Program-made: the position numbers and the translations under genes
Shown: piece after piece, positions 14,436 through 22,038 of the stretch
Layout of the letters: every line of letters starts with the position of its first letter
How positions within the stretch are numbered: the stretch's first letter is position 1
Origin: a virus
Reading direction: 5' to 3' (one strand)
IMG/VR virus record: IMGVR_UViG_3300046532_004458
Location: 1 to 47,968 of that record
DNA length: 47,968 bases
Notes under the pieces: model-generated
Database searches by the model: none
Seen by the model: only the letters and a program-made list of their open reading frames with translations
Told to the model about the DNA's origin: nothing

Positions 14436-15449
14436 TTAAAAATCGTCTTCAAGGGAGCCTCCCTGTTGGTATTCCCTAACCCTTCTCTCGAAGAAGTTGC
14501 CCATAGCTTGAACGTCAACTACCTCACCTAGCCAGGGAAATGGGTTTTGGTCATTAGGGAATCTATAATCTAACCCTATAGACTCCAATCGTCGATTGCC
14601 AATATAATGCATATAATCCACAAACATATCCGCATTTAAGCCCAGTATGCCCACAGGGAGAACATCGTGAGCGTATGCTATTTCCAGCTCCACGGCCCGT
14701 TTGATATGATCAATAAATTCCCCTTGTATTGCCTTTGTCCAGATAGAAGGGTTCTGTTCAATCAGTGTGTTTATAACATAAACTCCAAACTGAATATGGA
14801 TACTTTCATCTCTCAAGGTATACTTGATTTGATCAGAGACTCCCTGAAGTTTGTTTTGCCTACCTAAAGCCAAAAGCATTGCGAAGCCGCTAAAGAAAAA
14901 CGTTCCCTCGCAAACTATGTAATAAGTTAGAAGATTCCTTAAGATTTCTTGTTTGCCAACTTTCGTTGTAGCGTCGAAATCTGGCCTGCTAATGTCCGTG
15001 GTAATCTCGATGAGGAAATCATCCTTAGCTTTGATGCTAGGAATGGTTTCGTATGCATTAAATACTTCGTCGATATCCAGGTCCAGGCTATCACAAATAT
15101 ATACAACGGTAAGGTTATGAAGACTTTCCTCAAAAGCTTGGCGCTGAATATACTGGCGACATTCAGCATCCGTAATAAATCTAAAAGCAGAAAGCAGCAG
15201 GTTGTTACCAACCAAAGACTCGCTTCCAGCAAAAAACCCGAGGCATCTCTTGACGAGGAGTTTTTCATCATCCGTAATTTCTCCATGTTTCCATTGTTTG
15301 ATATCGTTTTGCATTGAGATCTCTGTAGGCATCCAGTTGTTGGCGCAGCTCTTCAGAAATAAATCCCAAGCGTATTTATGTTTATGAGGTAAAATCCTAT
15401 TCACCCCCGCTACATCAGTAGACAATAATTCTCCAGTTTTATCATTCAT
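14436..15449 (-). CDS. nrdB: Ribonucleotide reductase small subunit R2, class Ic-like (no radical tyrosine)
   Basis: A 337-residue ferritin-like R2 that provides the radical for NrdA. I chose the ATG at 15449 because a -10 box lies 8 nt upstream; a TTG at 15467 would fall inside that promoter. Metal ligands are Glu77, Glu108, His111, Glu181, Glu215 and His218. The first ligand is Glu instead of the usual Asp, and the position of the radical tyrosine (four after His111) is Val115. In Chlamydia R2 (class Ic, Mn/Fe cofactor) the same two sites are Glu and Phe. The C-terminal tail REYQQGG...DDF for docking NrdA is intact, with Tyr327 available for electron transfer. Confidence 0.93.
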   Translation of the reverse strand: MNDKTGELLSTDVAGVNRILPHKHKYAWDLFLKSCANNWMPTEISMQNDIKQWKHGEITDDEKLLVKRCLGFFAGSESLVGNNLLLSAFRFITDAECRQYIQRQAFEESLHNLTVVYICDSLDLDIDEVFNAYETIPSIKAKDDFLIEITTDISRPDFDATTKVGKQEILRNLLTYYIVCEGTFFFSGFAMLLALGRQNKLQGVSDQIKYTLRDESIHIQFGVYVINTLIEQNPSIWTKAIQGEFIDHIKRAVELEIAYAHDVLPVGILGLNADMFVDYMHYIGNRRLESIGLDYRFPNDQNPFPWLGEVVDVQAMGNFFERRVREYQQGGSLEDDF

Positions 15450-15457
15450 AGCTTTAT

Positions 15458-15486
15458 ATGATAACAAAAATATACAACGAAGTCAA
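15458..15486 (-). promoter_or_regulatory. Sigma70-like promoter for nrdB: TTGACT-N17-TATCAT
   Basis: On the minus strand TTGACT (15486-15481), 17-nt spacer, TATCAT (15463-15458), 8 bases before the nrdB ATG. nrdB therefore seems to have its own promoter, although it follows nrdA. Confidence 0.75.
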
Positions 15487-15503
15487 GCGGTAAATGGATC
15501 AAC

Positions 15504-17948
15504 TCATTGACAGCTCTCACAACTTTCCCCTCGAGATGCCGCATCTATACTGCATGAAGCAACCTCGCTACCAGCAACTTCATCTGTAGATTTTTCTATT
15601 TTCGAAGCGGCTCTATTCCTGAGGTAGTAAGTCGTCTTAAGCCCAGCCTCCCAAGCGGCCATATATACGTCATTCAAGTACTTCAGGGAAGTTGTTTTAT
15701 TATATAGGTTAAAACTAACAGACTGGTCCATCCATTTTTGCCTAACCGCGTTGCACTCTATAAGCTTAAACATATCCCTGTCAAAAGCCGTTTTATATTT
15801 CACCTTAATCCATTCTGGAATTTCTCCATTCAATAAAGAAATGTCTCCATCCACGTTTTTAATTAAAGAAGCCATCTTGGAAGACCAAAGACCAAGATCC
15901 TTCATGTCCCTTATAAAGTATTCATTAGTTATGTAAAAATTCCCGCTTTTATTCTCGTAAACAAACAATGTAGAAAAGTTAGGCTCGATACTCTGCTCCA
16001 CTCCATTGATGTACCCAATCGTTGCAGTAGGAGCGATAGCCATAACGTTGGAATTCCTCATTCCGTGTTCCTTAACATGCTCTCTAATAAAACTAAAATC
16101 CGAAGAGGTCTCGGTGGATACCTCCTTACCTCTATAGTCCATTAAGTTTTTCCAACTATCAATAGGGAAAACATCGTTATCCCAAAGGGATCCATCGTAG
16201 GTTTGATACTTGCCCCTCTCCTTTGCGAGTTTCGAGCTAGCTAGAATAGCGTGGTGACTATAAAACTCAAAAAGCTTATCGTTGAACTCTACAGCTTCAT
16301 CGCTGTCAAAATTAATCCCAAACGAATGGAGGGTGTCGTGCAACCCCATAACGCCCAGTCCTATTGGCCTGTGGAGAAGATTTGATTGGCGAGATTCCTC
16401 TGTTGGGTAAAAATTGATATCAATAACATTATCAAGAGCGCGAATCGCCAAGTGAATAGTTTCTTCGAGCTTTGGATAATCAAGCTCTCTCTTGAGAGAA
16501 GCTCCGTCTTTTCCAAAGGTTTCATTGATGTGATTTGGGAGATTAATTGACCCCAGGTTGCAGACGGCAGTCTCCCCGTGTTGGATTTTCTTTCCATCCC
16601 TATATTGGGAAGCCTTGGTATGCAGGGTTATCTCTGTACACAAATTAGAGCTGTGAACAGTCCCCTCGTGCTGGTTGGTATATCTAATATTACACGGATC
16701 CTTGAACGTATTCCAAGGGTGGCTGGTTTCGAACAAAACTTTCAACATCTTTTTCCACAAATCCTTCGCGCTAACTTTCTTGAAGTTCCTTATCTTTCCG
16801 TTTTCTGCGAGTCTTATGTACTCAGCGTATTTTTCATCAAATTTACTACCATATAGATCGTGGAGGCCCTTGCATTCGCAAGGATCAAACATATACCAGT
16901 CCTCTGCCGCTTGAGCCTTCCTCATAAAAAGGTCAGGAATCCATGATGCGGTGTTTAGGTCGTGACAGCGGAGTCTTTCGTCTCCAGTGTTTTTCCTAAG
17001 ATTTAAAAACTCCTCATAATCCAAATGCCACGGTTCAAGGTAAGCGCATCCAGCTCCTGGCCTCTTGCCCCCCTGATTTACCGCAACCAATAAATCATTA
17101 TATATTTTAAGCCAAGGCACTAATCCGCTAGAGACTCCGTTAGTTCCCTTTATATAAGAGCCAGTAGATCTAAAAGGAGTCACATCTAATCCTAGTCCTC
17201 CAGCGTATTTAGACTTCCTAGCCTCTTGCCATGCCCCGTCAAAAATACCATCTATAGAATCATCGAAGGTATTAAGGTAGCAAGAGCTCAATTGAGATCT
17301 AGATGTTCCGCTATTAAATAGAGTAGGGGTGGACGGGGTATATCTAAACTGACTAAATAAATTATAAAACTTAATTGCATATTCCTCCTTATTTTCTTCA
17401 TTTAGGGAAAGTCCCATAGCGACTCTCATCCAAAATGCTTGCGGAGCCTCCATGATTTTATCATTCTCGCGTATAAAATACCTATCATGCAAGGTCTGAA
17501 TTCCAAGATACTTAAATTTCTTATCTCTTTTTATATCTATAGCTCTAGACAGCTTCTTTAGATCGAAAGTCAAAAGCCTCTCATCCATCCTTCCAACGCT
17601 GACTAGCGTTTTTATGTTCTGGATAAAAGTTTTCTTATATTGAAGCTCAAACGTATCAGAATCAACTCCCTCGCGGAATACTTCCTTATATAGACTATTT
17701 AAGAGTAGCCGCGCCGCCACATAGTTATAGTTAGGCTCCTTCTCGATCTTCTCCCTGGCAGACAAGATTAGAGCTTTGTCTATTTCCTCCGTGGTGATTT
17801 TATCGTAGAGCTGGAGCTGAGCGTCAAGCACTGTTTCACTTGCGGAAATATCCGTTATCCCCTCGCACGCTCTTTCTGCACTCGCATTAATCTTTTCCAC
17901 TAGGAAGTCTTGAAGTCGACCGTTTCTTTTTTTAACTTTTATATTCAT
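15504..17948 (-). CDS. nrdA: Ribonucleotide reductase large subunit, class I
   Basis: An 814-residue catalytic subunit that reduces NDPs to dNDPs. An N-terminal ATP-cone (residues ~3-95; VKKRNGRLQDF) gives allosteric activity control. The active site has Cys223 (SSCYLN), the radical cysteine Cys437 in SSNLCTEI with Asn435 and Glu439, and Cys463 (VCNLGSINL). The radical-transfer pair is Tyr774-Tyr775 (TTYYLRNRA), and a C-terminal CESC (Cys810, Cys813) accepts electrons from thioredoxin or glutaredoxin. Every key residue is kept. It is divergent from the replicase genes; the two promoters lie back to back at 17.96-18.05 kb, consistent with joint early expression. Confidence 0.97.
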   Translation of the reverse strand: MNIKVKKRNGRLQDFLVEKINASAERACEGITDISASETVLDAQLQLYDKITTEEIDKALILSAREKIEKEPNYNYVAARLLLNSLYKEVFREGVDSDTFELQYKKTFIQNIKTLVSVGRMDERLLTFDLKKLSRAIDIKRDKKFKYLGIQTLHDRYFIRENDKIMEAPQAFWMRVAMGLSLNEENKEEYAIKFYNLFSQFRYTPSTPTLFNSGTSRSQLSSCYLNTFDDSIDGIFDGAWQEARKSKYAGGLGLDVTPFRSTGSYIKGTNGVSSGLVPWLKIYNDLLVAVNQGGKRPGAGCAYLEPWHLDYEEFLNLRKNTGDERLRCHDLNTASWIPDLFMRKAQAAEDWYMFDPCECKGLHDLYGSKFDEKYAEYIRLAENGKIRNFKKVSAKDLWKKMLKVLFETSHPWNTFKDPCNIRYTNQHEGTVHSSNLCTEITLHTKASQYRDGKKIQHGETAVCNLGSINLPNHINETFGKDGASLKRELDYPKLEETIHLAIRALDNVIDINFYPTEESRQSNLLHRPIGLGVMGLHDTLHSFGINFDSDEAVEFNDKLFEFYSHHAILASSKLAKERGKYQTYDGSLWDNDVFPIDSWKNLMDYRGKEVSTETSSDFSFIREHVKEHGMRNSNVMAIAPTATIGYINGVEQSIEPNFSTLFVYENKSGNFYITNEYFIRDMKDLGLWSSKMASLIKNVDGDISLLNGEIPEWIKVKYKTAFDRDMFKLIECNAVRQKWMDQSVSFNLYNKTTSLKYLNDVYMAAWEAGLKTTYYLRNRAASKIEKSTDEVAGSEVASCSIDAASRGESCESCQ

Positions 17949-17961
17949 AATATTGTTTAGA

Positions 17962-17990
17962 ATTGTAGCATATCCAATGCACTATGTCAA
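17962..17990 (-). promoter_or_regulatory. Sigma70-like promoter for nrdA: TTGACA-N17-TACAAT
   Basis: Minus strand: perfect TTGACA (17990-17985), 17-nt spacer, TACAAT (17967-17962), 13 bases before the ATG. The leader would be about 6 nt. Confidence 0.85.
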
Positions 17991-18022
17991 TTAAAATTTA
18001 AACTGGGGGCTGTATTTATTGC

Positions 18023-18051
18023 TTGACATTAGAGAATGAATATGTTAAGAT
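18023..18051 (+). promoter_or_regulatory. Sigma70-like promoter for the replicase operon: TTGACA-N17-TAAGAT
   Basis: Perfect TTGACA 18023-18028, 17-nt spacer, TAAGAT 18046-18051, seven bases before the ATG at 18059. The expected +1 coincides with the ATG, implying a leaderless mRNA. It is back to back with the nrdA promoter. Confidence 0.85.
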
Positions 18052-18058
18052 ATTGGGC

Positions 18059-18832
18059 ATGTTAGCTTTGTTCAAATCACACTTCTCTATAGGAAAAAGT
18101 ATACTTACCCTTGATGATCCAATTACACTGAAACCTGGAGGAGCAGATAGTATTTTCGATATAGCAGAGGAAAACAATCTCAAGAAAATCGTCCTTGTAG
18201 AAGACTCTCTCACGGGTTTTCTTCAAGCCAAGAAAGTGGCAGAAAGTCATAACATGCAGATAGTCTTCGGGTTGCGACTGGACATGTGCCAAGACGCAAC
18301 GCTAGACCCAAAGAAGGAAGAACAAAATTCCCGCCATAAAATTATTGTTTTTTCTAAAAATAATGAAGGGTGCAGATTACTAAATCAAATTTACAGCGAA
18401 GCATTCACGACTCTCCATAACGCAACAGACTCTGCGCACCTTAAGGAACTATGGAATGACGATCACCTTAAACTTGCGATTCCTTTTTATGATTCCTTTA
18501 TATTTAATAATACTATGCGCTTCAGCAATTGCACTCCAAGCTTTTCTTTTACCAAACCAACACTCTTTATAGAAAACAACGAACTCCCTTTTGATAAGCT
18601 TATTAAGTCTAGGGTCTCAGAGTACGCTTCAAGTAATAATTATAAAACGGAATTAGCAAAAAGCATTTATTATAAAAACAAAAAAGACGTCACCGCCCTG
18701 CAAACCTATAAATGCATCTGCGGAAGAGGCTTTGGAAACAAAACTTTATCAAAACCAAACTTGGATCATTTCGGAAGCGACACGTTTTGCTTCGAAAGCT
18801 GGAAGGAGTTAAATGAAAGAAACGCTACTTAG
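18059..18832 (+). CDS. DNA polymerase III alpha, separate N-terminal PHP-like domain (degenerate)
   Basis: A 257-residue protein starting at the ATG right behind the promoter; a TTG 36 nt upstream would be the -35 box itself. It follows the DnaE N-terminus: strand plus SHFSIGKS (the 'HVHSxYSLLxG' region), IFDIAEENNLKKIVLVEDS (the 'ALTDHGNLxG' region), IVFGLRLDM ('PIIGCEV'), IIVFSKNNEGCRLLNQIYSEA ('lla.n..Gy.nL..l.s.a'), ending DTFCFESWKELNE ('fylks.eEM'). The metal-binding His/Asp residues of motifs I and II are mostly lost, so it is probably a structural, non-catalytic PHP domain. It overlaps the exonuclease gene by 20 bp. Confidence 0.75.
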   Translation: MLALFKSHFSIGKSILTLDDPITLKPGGADSIFDIAEENNLKKIVLVEDSLTGFLQAKKVAESHNMQIVFGLRLDMCQDATLDPKKEEQNSRHKIIVFSKNNEGCRLLNQIYSEAFTTLHNATDSAHLKELWNDDHLKLAIPFYDSFIFNNTMRFSNCTPSFSFTKPTLFIENNELPFDKLIKSRVSEYASSNNYKTELAKSIYYKNKKDVTALQTYKCICGRGFGNKTLSKPNLDHFGSDTFCFESWKELNERNAT

Positions 18833-19460
18833 GTTCCGAAAAGACCAAAAATACCTAATCTTTGATTACGAAACTTGTAATCTTAACTTGGTTGCTGGAC
18901 ACAATAAGCCCTGGCAGCTTGCGTTTGTTGTGGCGCAAGGAAACAAAATACTCGACAAGCAAGATTATTGGTTAAAGTGGGACGATTTGAATGTTTCCCC
19001 AGAAGCGGCCAAAATTACTGGCTTTTCCAAAACGAAATACAATAAAAAAGCGATTGACCCGAAGAAGGCTCTAGACCACTTAGAAACATATTTGTATGAC
19101 AAGGAGTACATAAAGGTTGGACACAACCTCTTAGGCTTTGACGTTTATATGCACAACCTTCATCGAAAACTAATAAACCCTGACGCCAAATTAGACCACA
19201 GCTACACATTCAAGCTAGTGGACACTCTCTGTCTGGCTAAAGCGATAAAGAAGCAAATAAAATTAAACAAGGGAGACAATTTTCTAGCCTGGCAATACAG
19301 ACTTAGTAACTTGATAGAAAGAGGCTTAAGATGCAACCTCAAACAATGTTGCAAAGACTACGAAGTGGACTTTGACCCCACAAGATTACACGACGCACTT
19401 TACGACATTAGCGTAAACTACGAAGTTTTCAAAAAAATGATATGGGATATAGAAATATGA
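18813..19460 (+). CDS. DEDDh 3'-5' exonuclease (DnaQ/epsilon-like proofreading subunit)
   Basis: A 215-residue exonuclease expected to remove misincorporated nucleotides during replication. All five catalytic residues of the DEDDh class are visible: Asp18 and Glu20 (IFDYET), Asp110 in GHNLLGFD, and His193/Asp198 in HDALYD. It is encoded between the PHP piece and the polymerase core, overlapping the first by 20 bp and the second as ATGA. In PolC enzymes an exonuclease domain is inserted within PHP in one chain; here the same neighbours are separate cistrons. Confidence 0.85.
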   Translation: MKETLLRFRKDQKYLIFDYETCNLNLVAGHNKPWQLAFVVAQGNKILDKQDYWLKWDDLNVSPEAAKITGFSKTKYNKKAIDPKKALDHLETYLYDKEYIKVGHNLLGFDVYMHNLHRKLINPDAKLDHSYTFKLVDTLCLAKAIKKQIKLNKGDNFLAWQYRLSNLIERGLRCNLKQCCKDYEVDFDPTRLHDALYDISVNYEVFKKMIWDIEI

Positions 19461-22018
19461 GCGACTTTCTAAATGACTTTGAGGCCTACGACAATTGTGT
19501 CCCTCCTGGAGTTCGGCTTCCGAAAACCGAAATAGAGGATAAATATTATAAAATGCTGGGAATATCGAAGGGTGTTTCAAATTTTGATTTTTTAAGAAAA
19601 TTATGCCACAAAGGCGTTAAAGACAGGAATATAGATGAATTCGAAAACAAGACCGAATATTATAAGAGAACCAAAATGGAGCTTGAAATCCTCCGCGATT
19701 TGGGTTTTATTGATTATATTTTGCTTAATTGGGACATCCTTAATTATTGCCACGAGAACGATATTCCAACTGGCCCAGGACGCGGGTCTGCGGCTGGCTC
19801 GCTTGTTCTCTACCTAATAGGGGTTACGAATGTAGATCCAGTAAGATACAATCTATTCTTTGAGCGCTTCGTATCAAAAAGCAGGGCAAAAAAGATAATG
19901 AAGGATGGGATAGCGTACCTTGACGGAAGCCTACTTGCGGACGTGGATAATGACATCGCCTATGAGCGCAGAGCGGAGGTCATCGAATATATCGAACGAA
20001 AGCACCCCTCAAGAACGGCAAAGATTTTAACCCTCAATACTCTGAGTGGTAAATTATGCATTAAGGAATGTGGTAAAATCGTAGGCGAGTATACAGAACA
20101 AGAGGTTAATGAAGTTAGCGACGCAATACCCAAAAGATTCGGAATTGTAGTTCCCTTGAGAGAAGCGGTCGCTGAAAGCGAAAAGTTCGGAGAGTGGGCA
20201 GAAGCAAATCCAGAAATTTTTGAAATTTCTCTAAAACTCGAAGGTTTAAACAAAAATACTGGAGTTCACCCAAGTGGAATTGCGATTTCTTTCGATAAGC
20301 TAACAGACATCTGCCCCATCCAAACCACCAACGACGGAGCATTGGTGACTGGATATGACATGAACTGGGTTGCGGAGCTGATGGTGAAATTCGATATATT
20401 AGGGTTGAGAACCCTGAGCGTTATTTATAATGTTTGCAAAACCCTAGATATTGATATTTACGAAGTCGACCTCGAAGACGAAGACGTATATAAGCCCTTA
20501 CAGGCGCTAGGGTGCCCCCACGGTTTATTTCAAATCGAATCCGACACCAACTATAAGGTTTGTAAAAAAATACGCCCAAAGAACTTAGAAGAGCTAAGTG
20601 CGGCTATAGCGATTGGCAGGCCAGGTGCATTAGATTTTTTGGATCCATATGTTCGATATTCATCCACAGGAGAGCCTCAGAGCATTCATGAGTTTTATGA
20701 TGAAGTTTTAGATTACACTGGAGGCATTCCTTTATATCAAGAGCAATTAATGCAAATGGCAGTTAAGGTAGGCTTTACGCTAGATGAGGCCGAACAACTG
20801 CGAAGAATCGTTGGAAAGAAAAAAGTCGACCAGATGCCAGCTTGGAAGGAAAAAATAGAAAACAAAATCAGAAAAAACAATCTGCCAGAGGAAGTTGGGG
20901 AGGTCTTATGGAAAGTCGCAGAAGATAGCGCTAATTATTCATTCAATAAGTCCCACGCAGTAGCATATGCAACTTTATCCGCCTGGACTACATACCTTAA
21001 ATTTAATCACCCTCAGCAATTTTTTGTGTCCTTGCTTAAGATGACTCAATACGAGCCCGCCCCGCAAGAGGAAATCGCAAGGATTTGCCAAGAGTTACCT
21101 CACTTTAATATCAAGCTGCTTTCTCCCGATTTGGCGAAATCTAAAATGAATTTTTCTATCGAGGGAGAGAATATACGATTTGGTCTAAATAGCATAAAAG
21201 GCGTTAGCGAAAAATCACTGCAAGCGCTTAGAGACTTTAGAGATAGCGAAACCCCCACGAAATACGACATATTTCTTTCAGCAAAACAAGCAGGGCTAAA
21301 TATAGGGATACTTTCATCGCTGATCCAGGCTGGAGCCCTAGGAAGCAAGGGGGACAATAGGTCTCTTATGGCTTTGGAGGCTCAAGCCTTTAACCTCTTA
21401 ACGGAAAGAGAAAAAAGAAACTTTATACAGCTTGGTCCAAAATACGACTACAAGCTGCTCAATGCAGTCGCAGACGCAAAGAATGAAAACTTAGTTGCAG
21501 ATGACGGCAGGGCGCTTATGAAGGAAAGTAGATTTCAAACCTTTAAGAAAAAATACGACCCCTATAAGTCTATATACGATAAAAATAAAAAATATGAAGA
21601 CTTTGCCAATTGGTATTTCGAAACTCAATTACTTGGATATAGCCACAGCACAAGACTAAAGAACGTTTTCCCAGAGCAAACCGCAGAACTAAACGACTCC
21701 GTTTTCTATAACTCTATGCATGAAAATGATTCCGCTCGATTCATAGGGGTTATCGAGGATGCATTCAAGAGAACCAGCAAGAACGGAAACAAATATATCA
21801 AACTAACTATAACCGACGAAAGAGGAAGATACGACGCCATGCTCCTTAATAGCAGGAGGGGGAAAAAATACGATAGATATATAGAGAAAGGAAACGATGT
21901 CCCTAAGAAAAACAACATAGTAATCATGTATGGCTCTAAGGGGGAAGATATTTTATTTTTAGATAACTTAAAAATTATGGACGAAAAGATATATATGAAG
22001 CTGTCCGAAATCAGGTAG
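19457..22018 (+). CDS. dnaE: DNA polymerase III alpha subunit, catalytic core without PHP
   Basis: An 853-residue C-family replicative polymerase. I chose the ATG at 19457 because it overlaps the exonuclease stop (ATGA). It begins at the point where DnaE leaves PHP ('DNC...LP'). GPGRGSAAGS follows at about residue 106. The palm aspartates are Asp162, Asp164 and Asp166 (DVDND, equivalent to PDxDxD), and the third is Asp313 (KFDILGLRTL). Then come GLFQIES, AIGRPGAL, PLYQEQLMQMA, the FNKSHAVAYA finger motif, and a C-terminal OB domain (~residues 755-853). The OB domain at the C-terminus marks DnaE and not PolC. All catalytic residues are intact. Confidence 0.95.
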   Translation: MSDFLNDFEAYDNCVPPGVRLPKTEIEDKYYKMLGISKGVSNFDFLRKLCHKGVKDRNIDEFENKTEYYKRTKMELEILRDLGFIDYILLNWDILNYCHENDIPTGPGRGSAAGSLVLYLIGVTNVDPVRYNLFFERFVSKSRAKKIMKDGIAYLDGSLLADVDNDIAYERRAEVIEYIERKHPSRTAKILTLNTLSGKLCIKECGKIVGEYTEQEVNEVSDAIPKRFGIVVPLREAVAESEKFGEWAEANPEIFEISLKLEGLNKNTGVHPSGIAISFDKLTDICPIQTTNDGALVTGYDMNWVAELMVKFDILGLRTLSVIYNVCKTLDIDIYEVDLEDEDVYKPLQALGCPHGLFQIESDTNYKVCKKIRPKNLEELSAAIAIGRPGALDFLDPYVRYSSTGEPQSIHEFYDEVLDYTGGIPLYQEQLMQMAVKVGFTLDEAEQLRRIVGKKKVDQMPAWKEKIENKIRKNNLPEEVGEVLWKVAEDSANYSFNKSHAVAYATLSAWTTYLKFNHPQQFFVSLLKMTQYEPAPQEEIARICQELPHFNIKLLSPDLAKSKMNFSIEGENIRFGLNSIKGVSEKSLQALRDFRDSETPTKYDIFLSAKQAGLNIGILSSLIQAGALGSKGDNRSLMALEAQAFNLLTEREKRNFIQLGPKYDYKLLNAVADAKNENLVADDGRALMKESRFQTFKKKYDPYKSIYDKNKKYEDFANWYFETQLLGYSHSTRLKNVFPEQTAELNDSVFYNSMHENDSARFIGVIEDAFKRTSKNGNKYIKLTITDERGRYDAMLLNSRRGKKYDRYIEKGNDVPKKNNIVIMYGSKGEDILFLDNLKIMDEKIYMKLSEIR

Positions 22019-22023
22019 GAATA

Positions 22024-22028
22024 GTGTA
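22024..22028 (+). promoter_or_regulatory. GTGTA start-proximal motif, 10 nt before ATG
   Basis: ATAGTGTAAATA precedes the ATG at 22039 by ten bases after GTGTA. There is no -35 box at the expected distance. The gene directly upstream is the polymerase, so this would add a second, separately timed transcript for clpC. Confidence 0.6.
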
Positions 22029-22038
22029 AATAATGACA

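Noticed and set aside
18023-22018. Frameshifted or decayed dnaE
   Set aside because: The exonuclease between the parts is a complete domain with all catalytic residues, overlaps are clean ATGA/20-bp junctions, and the polymerase active site is intact; this is a true split.
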